A model generated the notes under the pieces. The model was not told the origin of the DNA and searched no databases. It saw only the letters and a program-made list of their open reading frames with translations. The position numbers and the translations under genes are program-made. From positions 29,252,004 through 29,316,003 of the forward strand of contig OZ037765.1 of assembly GCA_964035545.1 (NCBI GenBank): DNA of 64,000 nt. Direction: 5' to 3'. The DNA is from Bugula neritina. Its lineage: Eukaryota; Bryozoa; Gymnolaemata; Cheilostomatida; Bugulidae. Below, one piece after another: positions 47,526 to 60,560 of this stretch; positions within the stretch are counted from its first letter, which is position 1, and each line of letters begins with the position of its first letter.

Positions 47526-49903
47526 TTGGAATTGTCTGTTGTCGGTTACTATGGCTACAGTTGAGATTCCTTGTTGCTATGGTTACAGTTATGTTTTTAC
47601 TGCTGGGAATAAAGAGTGTGCTTTTCCAACGCTGTTAAATGTTTATTGCGATAAATGTATATAATTTTGAGAACTATGTTTGGCATAAATTCTGTTTTGA
47701 CTGGATCATGATTCCATGTTGCTATTTATAGTATCCTATCCTTTGCTAATGGTACTATGTACTAATATGTGTCTTACTCAGTGGTGCGTGTAGTTATATT
47801 GCTAGTCTCAGCTAGTCTCAGCGTTCTAATTTTCAGTATTTTCATCTCTATAGTGTATTATCGTAGTTTTCTAATTAATTATAATAATTATTGATCAACT
47901 AATGCGATGAAATGCATTGTTTTATATATTTAGCTCGGGAAATATCAGCTATTAACATTAACGCTAGATGCATGTCTTCAATTTAGCACTTACTCATTCA
48001 ATATAGAGCACTAATGATTATCTATCATAGCTAGTACCATTACGTACTAGTCTACCATATGTTATATTTAATATCAAATTCATTAAAACATAATATTTTT
48101 CTCCTGCTTATTTATTTTACCTAATATATTTTGTGCAATTTCAATAACATTTTGAACTTTGGTAATAAAATTAATTTATCCAGCACTGCATCGTTGGAAC
48201 TGAGCAGTCATTTATAGTATTTCCCTACACTCTTCTTACATTTCATTAGTGGCGGTTCTATTTTATCTATGAGGCCAAGAATTTGGGCTTAAATTAGTTT
48301 ATTCAAGCACTAATTCTCTACGGAGGTTATTTTTAATTCTAGGACCCCTAAGATTTAGTGCTGACCTGTGAACGTATGTAGAGGCAACTTTGCTCTATAA
48401 TAATCATTACTCTGTACGGACATATTACTCTAGTTACAAGAGAACTGATGTAAGCTACACCTCTTGTTCAATTATAGTACGTAGCAAATGATATGTGATG
48501 GGTAGTCAACATTGAGCTGCTATTTATTAACCTGATTAGCTTACTTACATAATGATTTTTCTACTTCCCTACAGTTTAAATGCACTGGTTGATGCAAACT
48601 TGTTTAATGAAATGTGCTCGGCATGAGAGATATATACCTGTATAGACCCTATGCATTCCTCCATCAATCTTGTGCTGTGTTATAGCTATGCATTAATTGA
48701 TGACAACTATAAGTAAATCATGAGAGATAAAATATAATTCAAACCACAAGTTATGCATTTATAAAAGTATATTAAAAGTTGATGATCATGCATAATTAAT
48801 ACATATTGCAAAACAATCAGCAAATAAGTTTGTATTGCAGTTGGAGAAGTTAATAAAATAATGCTATATTTACTCACTAAAAAGTAAAATTAGAATAGAC
48901 AGTTTAAGTTCCAGTTTGTACTTATTATATCCAACATCAGCTGGCAATGAAGTTGAACAATTAATTGGTTCACTATTGGATTACATTAGACCTTATCCTC
49001 AATAATTATATTAGTTGGTTATAATTCCTGCACTGAGCACACTCTATAGTAATAGTGTCTGTTGATTGAGCTTCGTGTCATCACGTGCAAGCAAATGCTG
49101 CTTCTGTCAGAAATAATAAAAGCTTTGTTTATTGTTACTTGCTATCTAATTTTTATACTCAGTTTTCTCTTTTATACCAGTCATTCAGGTTTTCAAAATA
49201 CGCTTCTATTTGCATTTGGGCATACATACACTGTGACGAAATCATTTTCAACGATTTCTAAAAAGGAAAAACTCATCTAAAAATATTAAAATAACTTATT
49301 CTATTTTTGCGCAACTTTTTATAGCTATAGCAAATCTGCCAAAAATAGAATTATTGGTAATATCCTAAAGCTACTGTGTACTGTTTAGTGTATAGTATGG
49401 TAGTGTTAAATCTATTAGATCAAAGGCATTTTTTAAATTTCAACTTTGCTATGTTCCAAGCCAAAGTTCTATTCAGTCATATCTAACCGTCATAAATCCT
49501 AGCCTAAAATACTCAATCCAAAATTTTCTGTGGGAACCCTAAAGTGTTTACGAAGATACTTAGGCTATAAACTAGTTTTGACGTGTGATCTGATCCATCA
49601 ATTAACACAACATTATCAGTATAAAGTTTATAGAGCTCGGCAAAGCCCACCCACTTACAGATTTTCAGCCAATAGTATTCTTATGTTTACACTAGGTATT
49701 ATATTAGAGTGGCATACTTAGCATGCCAGTACTAATGCAGTGTTATTAGCTGGTCAGTAAAGTTGCCGTAGCTGATAGCTCTAACTAAGCTCAAATAAAT
49801 TTACTATTTTATATTATTTGTAAGCTTTCTGGAATATACTGTTTTCTTCCATTAGCCAACAGATTGAACACATTGAAAAGGTAGTGTACTAGAAAGACTT
49901 ATC
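47526..49903. other. Intergenic between TBC1D23 and its C-terminal paralog
   Basis: TBC1D23 3' UTR with AATAAA at 47608-47613, then about 2.3 kb of AT-rich DNA without a supported exon. The promoter of the downstream paralog should lie toward 49900. Confidence 0.55.
47608..47613 (+). terminator. Poly(A) signal of TBC1D23
   Basis: AATAAA 83 bases after the stop codon, followed by a TG-rich stretch (GAGTGTGCTTTT) as expected downstream of a cleavage signal. Confidence 0.7.
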
Positions 49904-52900
49904 ATGGATAAATCCAAGAGGAGACAGCTATATACCAGAGATTCTACAGCACAGCTGATGGCTCTGGGTTGTGAGTAAGATTTCATTACTAACTAATTTA
50001 AACACCCCCCCCCCCTCCCCCCAACAATAAACCTCTTTTAAACTTTGTACCAAAGCAGCTAAAACATGAGAGTAAATACTAGGAGTTTACGAAGTTACTT
50101 TAACCTAGCCTTAATTTCCAAATTGTAGCATTTTGACATGTAATGACAGGCCAGTGGTTGTTTGCTGTATCTTTTGTCTTCAGTTGGCAATGTCTCTTTA
50201 GTTTGGCATGGTTGCTGCAACAGCTTTTCTGGGATTTTCATATCTTTTACTTGAAACTTCAACATTTACATTTTTCCATGGTGAAACAAGAGAATTCATA
50301 CATTTCAGGTTTTAGTCTCAAGTTCAAATTTTAATTGAAACCGAACTTCAATAATAATGTATGTTGGTGGCTTTTTGATGTCGTTAAATACTGAGTTAAA
50401 AGAACTATGTAAATAACTATGAACACTTATATTAATACATCATCACATGTCACCTAGGATTTATACAACTCACCAGTCAATTAGTAGTAAACGCAAACTC
50501 AGATCCTTTTTGAGTCAATTATGGTTGCACTTACATTCAAAGCTGATCTATTTCTAATCTGGCCCTATTCAAACTGCCAAATTAGTAAAAGTTGATTCAT
50601 ATCAAAGTCATGCTGTCCTGAAGTTTTGTGCTCACTATAGATCAAACATTATGCTGGCATGATTTGTTGAATAATGACTAGACTAGCTATAATAAGTGTA
50701 CCAACATGTCTAAAGTGATAAAGAAGAAATAAATGAAAGCTTAGAATGGTGTGAAAGTACCAGTTATATTTTTTTAGCTTCTGGGATAACAGATGAAAGA
50801 AGTGAGATAGGCACAGTCATGTTGCTGAAAGACATCAGTGAAAGTAAATCAACCAGATTTCACTGTGACTGTGAGCATGTGAAGGATAGTGAACAGCTCA
50901 TTCCCAGGTAGTAAAACATAACATTCAATAACACAAATAAAACCACAGCTTATATGCAAATGAGCACACTACGCCATATTTTATACTTTGTTTTCTCTGA
51001 TAAAGGGAAGACAACTTTTTTAGTTACGATCAGCTTCAAAATTTTTCAGTTCATGTTATAAAGGCACAAAAAGCAGAATTTCATAATTTATGAAACCTTT
51101 TTTTATAAATTAAGCTATTAAAATAATGAAATGTTATATTGCTATAACTATTTCAATGCGAATAATACTAATACTGGACTAGTGCCATGATGCCAAAATT
51201 TGACACCAGCAATTTGTTTGCTTTCTAATTATAAGGTACCCATTATAAGGTGGCTGTTTAAAAACTATTTTAGCTCGTCTCAGTTAATTAATTTGCACCT
51301 GCGGACAATGCAGCCAGGGACGATAGTTTTATGGTCTTTCTTGCTATTTAATTTATGTAGTATGCCACTAGTACATAAGTTGTTAATAAAGGAGATTCTC
51401 CATATACTGTATATGGGAAACACTGTATAGACATTGGAGTTGATATACAACATATAATATATGTGTTGCTTTTGGGTTTTGGACATGTATGAGCAATCAA
51501 TGGCACATATTATTATTGTTGTGTTTGATGCATATATATTGTATGAGTGGCCCAATCCCTAGTTGGAAACTTGAGTAACCGGCATTTTATACATTCATTC
51601 TTGTTCATAATAAAATTTCAATTTTCATCATCTCCATACCTTGCTTACCTATTGCATTAGCTGAGGCATTTTTGTATTTAAAACTTTTGTTCAAACACCA
51701 ATTTCCAAGTGTTTTTGAAAGAATATTTACAAGTTTAGTCGGTTATACCCCTAAATGTGTTTAAACTCTACCTGCCAAAATTTTTCACTTCATATGTATG
51801 TTGATTTAGCTACCTTGTGGTAACAGAGAAATACTTGTACGTGCTTCGAATGACCGAGCAAGAAAACAGGTACATTGTCAAGTTGCGGAGACAAATCAGC
51901 ACCATCATGAAGATCACGAAGAAGGCTAGAGCGCCAGACGTAATCAAAATAGAATATGGTTCACGGGACCAGACAGACACACACATAACTGACACAGACA
52001 AGTTCAGAATTCCTAAGAAAGCAGGTAAATTGAGTTCTTATCTATATTATTTACCTGCTTGCTATGTTGTTATGAAGAATAATGGCTGGTAAGGAAGTAA
52101 AATAGTGGGCTCATTACACACTAGATGTTTAAACTGCCTATTGTACAATGAAATAAGCATTTTAAGTTGTGCTTGCACTCTGCAAACTATTAAAGCTATT
52201 TGTGGCAGAGGATTATATATATGTGGCAGATAAATTATATTATGGTAATTTAGCTACATGCTATGTAATATTCATGAAGAAAATGATATGCCAATAACTG
52301 GGTTGGCTGTAACGGTTTAAACTTTACTACCAACTGGCGGACGATTTTTTAATTCTTTTTGTATTCGTTTGCTCATTACATTTCAGTATTTAACTAGGTA
52401 GTTGTGTATGTTGTGTTAGTATTACAGATTAGATATCAGTTGATAGTGTGAGTAGAGTTGGCTACAAAAACTAATATTTATGCACATGGAGTTGTCAGAT
52501 CAATGAAGGTTCTTGATCTAAGCAATTTACTAGATTGGAAGAGACTAGAAAATAGGTTAAACCAAACCAGCACCTACAAATTTACCAGTAGATACTATAA
52601 AGATACACACATGCTTCCAGACATATAGACTCAGAGTTGTAATTCTATCAGATTCCTTCGGTCATGTAGGAAAAGCCGGAAACATAAGTTCTACAATGGT
52701 TTAAGCTTATGCCAGTTTGCTGCTAGTTATGAAATGTAATAGACTATTAGTATAAGCTACCCCACTTTTCTCTTCTGCTGCTATAAAAAGTCACAGGAAC
52801 AGTAGTATGCTTAGGCAACTGACTGCCTACCACCTGGCAGACATATAATATGATAATATTACAGACCATAATATATGTATGTGCTGTGTGTCATATTTTA

Positions 52901-55514
52901 GTTGACTGAATTTATCCATATATACTTTCAAAAATCAAAGTTGAAGTAAACTTTTTATATGATATATAACTCTCTGAAAGTTAGACTGCACAAGTTACGG
53001 AAATGGCATCATGTTACTATAGTTATTATATTTTATTTCCTAAATTGAAAATGACCAAAATCATTCTATTTTATAGTTAGGCAAAATGATTTTTCGAAAA
53101 TAATAAGCTTTAGCTATAGTAAGTATATGTGTAAGGCAATTTATTGGCGCCTTACATGTTTAATGAGTTTATAATATAAAAGTATGGCTTGCAATAATAT
53201 TTTTGTCTAGTCTTTGTGAGAAAATACTGCCTTACTTACTTACCTTTACACTCCGTGTAGCCAATTAAACCTACATTTCCCTAACTATTATTACATATTA
53301 ATTGCAATAGCAAAGCCTCTTAATTGCAAAATACCCTACTGGGTACACACTTCTGTTGTTTTACAACATTTTGCAAGTAGTCATACGTGTTGCAATTGGC
53401 AAAGATAATTTGTATTTCTAAGGGATGATTATTGCATATTGAAATAAAAAAATTATGAGGGTTTTACTGATTTGCATTACTAATCACTGTTTTAGCTTTA
53501 TTGCTTCTGTGCTGCACAGTATAGGCGTAAACTGGGCCATAAAGCTATTAATACAGGCTGCGTGCTATAATATATAAAGTATATAAAATATTCCAGAACT
53601 GTGCACCTAATGATGAACTGAACTTCTAATATTTGCAATAGGAAGTAAAAAACCTCTTGTTAGTCTAAAATCTTGGCAGCTGCTTAATAAAAATGTATTA
53701 CAAAAATCAAAGGTGGTAACTTGTGACTAAACAGTTTGACTGTTATAGCTCTGGTATTTAATTAGGTCACTTATATAGGTTGAATTACTGAGGCAACAGG
53801 TAATACATGCTGATGAGTGACCGTACATTTATGTAGTTTGTATGGTGTGTATATACATGCTGGCTTATAGTAAACTATTTCGGTTAGTTGGGTGGAGTCA
53901 TAGTATACCTACTAGTTCCAAGAACTACCAGTAAAAAGCGGCTAATCATTAAAGTATTTTAGGCATACCTGAGATGATAAATTACCAATTGCCTGATAAA
54001 TTAACCTGGCATAAAGTTTAAAATATGTTTAATATTGTATTGTGATAAACGAGAACTGCAACTGAAGCCTTACTATATTCAGTTCAAAGTGTTTTAGAGC
54101 CACTTGAAGCAAAATTTTGTTGAAAAATCTTGAACAGCAGGGACGGCTGTAGCTATATTTCTAAGAGGGCTGTGTTGAGTGTACATACTACAAAATACTG
54201 CCCTGGCTTACACAATCAGTTTCCTTTACTGTTTTAGCAAATGATAGAGCTGGTAACTACAAGTTATGCTGCTTGGGGTTTCTGGAAATGTTTAACACTG
54301 AAAACCAGCCGAAAGCAGTAGACATCTGTACAATGCTACAATACTATCATAAACTACTATAAAAAATACAAGATGAGTAATTTGACCGAAATGTTTTTCA
54401 AACAAACCAACAGAACTATTGTTCCCTATAAGCTGCATGGAATACAAACCAATACTTATGTCAGAGTGTACTGAGTATGCTTTAATATTTTGCGATCATA
54501 ATAATACCACGGGCGCGGTTATATTTAGCTACTATTGTATCTCAGGGCTATAAAATAGTACGGTGTTAGTACAATGACTGACTTTTCCGTAAAAGCAGAA
54601 AAGCAAAGCCTTGTACGCATTCCTTGACTACTACAGCAAAAATACTACCTTTATGATCTAATCGATAGGCTAGTTTTAGGTTATTTGGTGCAAACTGGTT
54701 TAGACTACTTACTGGAGAAAAATGGTAAAACTATGCTATAGTGCAGTTTATTATTAGTCAAGTAAAGTAAGTAACAGATTAGAGTAAAAACTTAGCATTA
54801 ATTACCACACCATTTTAGAAAATGCACACTATGCATGATGAAATTTATGCTTCCAAATATTAAAGTTTTGCTGGTGAATACAAAACATCTGCCAAGTCAA
54901 TCTAGGCAAACAGTATTATTAGGATAAAAATTACAAAAAAACGTTTAGCTATTATATTATAATTATTTTCAAAAGTTTATTTGAAGCCTATGACCATAGC
55001 AGAATAATTTAGATCCCCATAGACTTGCCTGCATATGAGAGTGGGTGCACAGAATGTATCATTGATATTATTGAAACCAAAACAGTATTTCATGCATATA
55101 CCAACTGTTGGTTAAATAAATATTTGTAGTGATATATTAAATTGCATACTCTGGCTACAGATATTCAGGATTAGTTCGAATTTTGAAATAAAATTTTAAC
55201 AAAGCTGTTTGGTTTAGTTAAACATAACAGTGCAGCTTTAAAACCTATTTTCTTATTGGCTCAAGTGATATTGTTAGAATCTATATATGACTAGACAGTT
55301 ACTGAGCTCTTAAAATTGTGACAAATAATAATTTACACACACTTGCATACTTCTCTGTCAACCTAATATAGTATTTCAGTAAATTATAACCATCAAAACT
55401 TGATGTACATATAAAATTGAACTGAAAATGCTTTGATTTGTTATTTTAGATACGTTCATTCACGTCCTAAAAGGTATAAGAAGTTCTCCCTCTCCAACGA
55501 GAAGCAGTACCTGA
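49904..55514 (+). CDS. Stand-alone paralog of the TBC1D23 C-terminal domain
   Basis: Four exons: 49904-49970, 50778-50907, 51810-52024 and 55450-55514. They join in frame to 158 aa. Exon 3 has exactly the length (215 bases) of the TBC1D23 exon 46367-46581 and encodes the matching block: YLVVTEKYLYVLR against HLLVTDSCMYVLR, IMKITKKARAPDVIKIEYG against IVKITSKKKLPELITFKYG, and KKAG against EKAG. All three introns have the same phases (1, 2, 1) as the last three of TBC1D23. There is no TBC or rhodanese domain. The protein starts MDKSKRRQLYTRDSTAQLMA and the last exon gives a short divergent end (FIHVLKGIRSSP). At about one-third identity it is an old tandem copy whose frame was kept. By homology the domain may bind FAM21/WASH or phosphoinositides, so it could compete with or modulate TBC1D23 (inference). 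The donor GTGAGT at 49971 is chosen because the alternative one four bases later gives an immediate stop. Confidence 0.82.
49995..50024. repeat. Poly-C tract in intron 1 of the paralog
   Basis: A run of Cs broken by one T, about 20 bases, shortly after the first exon of the TBC1D23-C paralog. A similar C run occurs at about 30300-30310. Confidence 0.9.
52025..55449. other. Large intron of the TBC1D23-C paralog
   Basis: A 3.4-kb AT-rich intron. No exon, known repeat family or RNA gene is visible to me. Confidence 0.6.
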
Positions 55515-57477
55515 GGTGAAGTTAATGTCAACCAGATATTATTAGTACATTAATTTTCTTCATGCTGTGTACAATAAAATACATGTGAATACAATTCCAA
55601 AAAATTGAATTATTAAGCATTATTTTACTATGGTATTGATTTAATATTACCAATCTCCATTACAATCATAATCGATGACTTTAAATAAACGTAGCTTATT
55701 TCATTAAAAATTAGAAAAATATAATTTATATACTAGTTTATTATTTTTACAGATTTTATGATATTTTTCTTACCCCAAAATAAATAATGACATAATGCCT
55801 AATTTTAGATAACAAACAATTTTTTTAGGAAGTTTTCATCTTTTGCCCATTATATGATATTAAAATTTTCTGTAGTTATTTCCTGTATAACTATTTTTAG
55901 TTTGTAGAATATTACTAGAATAATATTTTTATAATAAAACAACAGCATGAACTATATTTTTATTAGTCTGATTATTATGTAATTCTTTTCAAACTCACCC
56001 TAGGTCAACAAAATTGTTGCTCTTTCATGTTGCACAAAAACGTTTTGGTACTGCTGTAAATGAAAATGCATTTTTTTTTATAATAATATTATGTAAATCA
56101 AAAAATAAAATTTTCATTAATAAAGCCTATATTGCAACAATCTGATTTTATTTTACTTTTTTGCACATTTTATCATCTGAGCAGAATGTTGAAAATTTAA
56201 AACAGTATTGTAATAATTATTACATCAACGTCTTGAAACAATCATATAGCCACATCTTCTTTACTATAAAATTATTTGACCAGTTTCAAAAATAGCAATG
56301 TTTTTTAAGAGTGGAAGCCGGTGTTTTGGTTTATGTGTATGGCAAAGCTCAACAGCTTTGAACCACAAATATATCGATATACAAAAGCTATATTGTGTGT
56401 TAGCTCGCTGTTTTTTCAAAAATCATACTAGCAGTAACATACAAATTTCCTACAAATATGGCATTTTAAGAATTTTAGTTCTTAGAAGTAATGCATTTCA
56501 TCATAAAGGAGTATTATCATTCTCCAGTATAGACAGAACAGCCCAGAGCATTTTGATGAAAAACATGGTTTTTTGTTGAGTATTTGAATTTAGAGTAAAG
56601 TCTCAAAAAGTCCAGTGATATTACATGGTTAAGGTATAGCCTTTGATAGCTGATGTATATACACATATACTATGCTCAAAGTCTCAGCACAGTATTCAAG
56701 TTCCCAAACTATAAAACTGTGTACACAGATACACAGCTGAGTAACGGTTGAAACTCAAAGCAAAATGTGAATGAATAATTTTTATTTTTATAAAATCATA
56801 TTAATTTACATATAATATTTATCAGGAGTTCACAACCAGTAGCATGTAAATAAGAATCAAACATATGTGATTACCTTCACGCTGACAAAAATACTAAAAC
56901 ATTAAAGTTCAATTATATTAAACTGATTCCCACTAATCAAAATGGAGAAAGACGTAATTCTGATCACATATACAAAACAAGCTACAACATCTTCAACTGT
57001 CTGTAATGATATGAAAAACTGAGGTCTTTGAAACTGTTACACTAGCTTATGCACTGATCAGGAATTTAACCAAGAGTACAAAAATCATGTTATTAGCAAC
57101 ACCATTGGTGGCTATGATGTAAAATCTTCTATGACTCTTGACGGATGAACAGGAAATTAAGTAGCACGACCATCGATAAAGTCATATAATACAGATTTTG
57201 ATTTTGGTTGTATAGCAGCATTTCATGTAAAAACACACATTAAAATGTATAAACATTTAATAAATTTAATAGATAAATAAAAGGTTTTGTTATAAAACTA
57301 AATTTCATCACACAATTATTATAAGTAAAGTATTGACACGTATAGAGAAACTGAGCGGAACATCTACTCAATGATTATACTGAGTATACCAATAGAAAAA
57401 TAATGCAACTAGCAAGAGAACAATTCTGAACTACTATCAGTACTGACAGTCCAAGCTAAACTTGCAGACATGAAATT
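55515..57477. other. Convergent intergenic region
   Basis: The 3' flanks of the TBC1D23-C paralog (+) and the Rab gene (-) meet here. AATAAA at 55573-55578 (+) is a likely poly(A) signal, 59 bases past the paralog's stop. No exon was found in the rest. Confidence 0.6.
55573..55578 (+). terminator. Poly(A) signal of the TBC1D23-C paralog
   Basis: AATAAA shortly after the stop codon, in the position expected for a short 3' UTR. Confidence 0.6.
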
Positions 57478-60400
57478 TCAGCAGCACTTCTTCTTAGGCC
57501 GAGTCTCAGTTTTAGGAGGAATGGGCGAGTCATTGGATACTTTATCGTGCAGCTGTATTGAATCTCTAAGTTTCTTAATCCTGTAGTGATCAGACAGAGT
57601 GGAGAGACATTTCTCAAATATACTCTCAAACGTTTCCGCAACTCCTTCTCCTGTTTTACTGGATGTTTCAAAAAATGGAATGGAAACGTTTCCGCCTTGT
57701 GACAATAATTCTGAGTTGATGTCTACAGAAAACTGACGGGCTTCCTGCGCATGAACCGCTCTCTTTTCTTCTCCAGACTCCACGAGATCCAGTTTAGTAC
57801 CGACAACCATTTTTAAACAATTACTTTCTGGAAGCAAGGATAGAAATCGAGACCTACAAGAGCCATTGTAAAATAACAGTAGATAGAAACTGATGGGTGA
57901 CAGCATGTAGGGGAAGAGAATTTCAACATCAAGTGCTACAAAGGATATTTTCTCACTTATCCAATTGTAACCCTGTACAAAAACCTGTACAAGGCAGCTT
58001 AACTGTTATCAGCACATCTTAAAATAACTAGCTTATTTAACCTCAAAAGCATATCAGTTTAAAACTTTTTCATATAAAAAATGTTCTCAGAAAAACTAAT
58101 AGACAGGTTTACCGAAGTTCTTCAAAGCTGTGTCGATCAGATATTTGATAAGCCATAATGGCCGCCCCTGCATCTCTACAGTAAAAAGTACTCAAGCCGG
58201 CAAATCTCTCCTCTCCAGCAGTATCCTAGTACATGCAGATATACTACACAGTATCCTAGTACATGCAGATATACTATACAGTATACTAGTGCATAAAGAT
58301 ATACTATACAGTATACTAGTACATACATATATACTATACAGTATACTATACAGTATAATAGTACATACAGATACAACATATCACAGTGATATGGGCCATC
58401 AGTCTTCAAGTGAAAAGCTTAAAATTAAAAACTCATAACAAAAGTTAATTGATCCCACAGATCAAACCATGACCAAATAAAAGCTAAAATACAACTGCAT
58501 GTAAATTTAACTCCAGTAAATTTTGGCTCAACAAATTTTACTCTTCTCTTAAAAACACAGTGAAGCCAGTGTAGTGGCAACAGACATTACTTAGAAAACA
58601 TTATGGCAAAGATATTTTTCTAAAAATGCATGAACATGTGCCTGTAAAAATGTATGTACCATCCCACTGAACTGGTTTTATGCAATCCTTAGCCTTGCCA
58701 AATTTCTAAAATGAAACCTAGATTTTCCCACAAAATATTCAGCATTGTGTATATGTCATACGCTTAAAACTCATCCCTGCGTTATACATCATAAACACTT
58801 TAGTTTCAAAAATGGCAGACTCAAAAAACAGAAGCCTTTGGTTTTTTGGTCATTAGATTTTACATTGTTACAAAAACAGCAAACACATTATCAGTGTAAT
58901 AATTTTTGCTTAGCCATTATTAACAGTAACTTTAGTTTTTTAAAACCTACTTTACTACCTTTAAATTTGAGTATCATATACTATGCTACAAGACAGTAAA
59001 ACTAGTAGATATATGAATCTGAGCAATAATTCCTAACATTCATCAATAGAAATTAACTGTTGAAAACCCCAAAAAGGGAGACAAATCTAAAAATTGGAAG
59101 ACACTCGACAATAAATAAATTTAACGCTTATATAATATGAACCAATGAATTAAAACTGATATTTCGATATTTCAATGATATTAATTACTTCATAGAACAC
59201 ACAAAATACACCTTAACACTAAACTCCTTGTCTTTGTTAATGTTAAAAGTAGCAAACCGCATAAGTTGTAATTTTTTTACTAAAATACAATTGACATGAG
59301 AATAATATCCTGTGAGGAACTTCAGAAATGCATAGCAATAAACTTACCCAAATGGCGACATTATACGGACCCCATTGCTTCAGGAAGAATGATGCCCCTA
59401 GAGTCTGCACAATAAAAAATCAAGCAAATTTTCACCAAAATATGTAAGAAATGGTTCAAAAAGATATCTGAGCTAAAGGGTATAACCATTTGTGATGACG
59501 CAATGCACTTATATTGCTTAAATTATTCGTATGTCATGCACAGCCTTTATACTAAATGCATTATGAAAAACTATCACTGAAGTTGTGTATGTGTGCTCAA
59601 GTTTGCTTTTAGTGAATTAATAATTCAAGTGTTGAAATAAGTGAAATAGTTTGGAGAATGCATAAAACATGGTGCACAAGATAAGTGAAATTTTACTTAC
59701 AGTAGCGATGTTCGAGTCAAACGAGTCGTTGATATATCGAGTTATAAAACATGTTTTACCAACATCCGCAGATCCTACCAACACTACTTTTAAATCTCTA
59801 CAACAAACAAGGTTCAAGCAACGATAATGAGTGGCGATGAATACTTATGTATTTAAAAATTTGAAAGGTGGTAGATAGACCAAGATAAAAATTACTAACA
59901 ATATTCTTTTATTAAGAGAGCAGTTGAAAAATAATAACTGTACTTTTAAGCTGGGAAGCCTTGCAGTATTCAACTTTGAGTATCACACAATCAATTTGAA
60001 TTAGATGCTTCGAACATTATGACTGTGAGTGACTAGTAGCCAACATTTATAACATTTGTTTGCAATATTGTACTAAAATGAAAAATTATAAATGTTATTC
60101 TCAGTAAAGACTTCATCACTTGTCAGCCAGTTTCAATTTTTATCGTAATATTATTATTGGCGTAAATTATTGAATATTAACAATCCCAACTTTTGAATGT
60201 TTAATATTTTAATAGGCAGTAACTTTAATTCTTGAGATTTGTTGTAAAGTAAGTAAATTTGTTTTCTAACTTAGTGGCTAACAATATTTAGCATCAGCTC
60301 TATAGTGTCTCGGTCACTGAACTTGATGGTATTGTCATCAGCAAGTGAGTTGCTATCTTGAATTGTTCAAGACGCATGTTGAAAATTTATTTTAAAACCA

Positions 60401-60560
60401 ATATGCTTGAGTATACTACTCTGATGTTGTATTTAGCAGATAGCAAAGATATATGTGAATAAATTTATACTGCATAAATCTAATGTGTCACAGTTTTTAA
60501 ACATCTAAAGAAATGTTTCGATACTTACGCCTTTTTCTTTGTTGGTTGATTTTCAGCCAT
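57478..60560 (-). CDS. RAB20: Rab20-like small GTPase
   Basis: Five exons: 60560-60529, 59797-59701, 59404-59348, 58225-58113 and 57853-57478. They join in frame to 224 aa. Motifs are the P loop GSADVGKT (19-26), switch I ending IATTLGAS, WDTAGEERF (62-70), GTKLDL (118-123, TKxD in place of NKxD), ETSSKTG and a C-terminal KKCC for double geranylgeranylation. FFLKQWGPYN, the FYCRDAGAA stretch and EELRSRFLSLL point to Rab20. The TKxD and SSKTG motifs are shared with Rab24, so a Rab24-related or invertebrate-specific Rab remains possible. The catalytic Gln of DTAGQE is Glu, predicting weak intrinsic GTP hydrolysis. Rab20 acts on phagosomes and endosomes in vertebrates. A splice-acceptor-like sequence two bases before the ATG suggests a 5' UTR intron. 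Confidence 0.88.
58220..58377. repeat. 30-bp minisatellite containing the Rab exon 4 splice acceptor
   Basis: Four 30-base units (58220-58249, 58250-58279, 58280-58309, 58310-58339) and two shortened ones. The first unit overlaps the real exon edge at 58225. Read on the minus strand, each full unit holds a TACTAG or CACTAG acceptor, and the first two also carry the exon's first bases GATACT. Confidence 0.93.
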
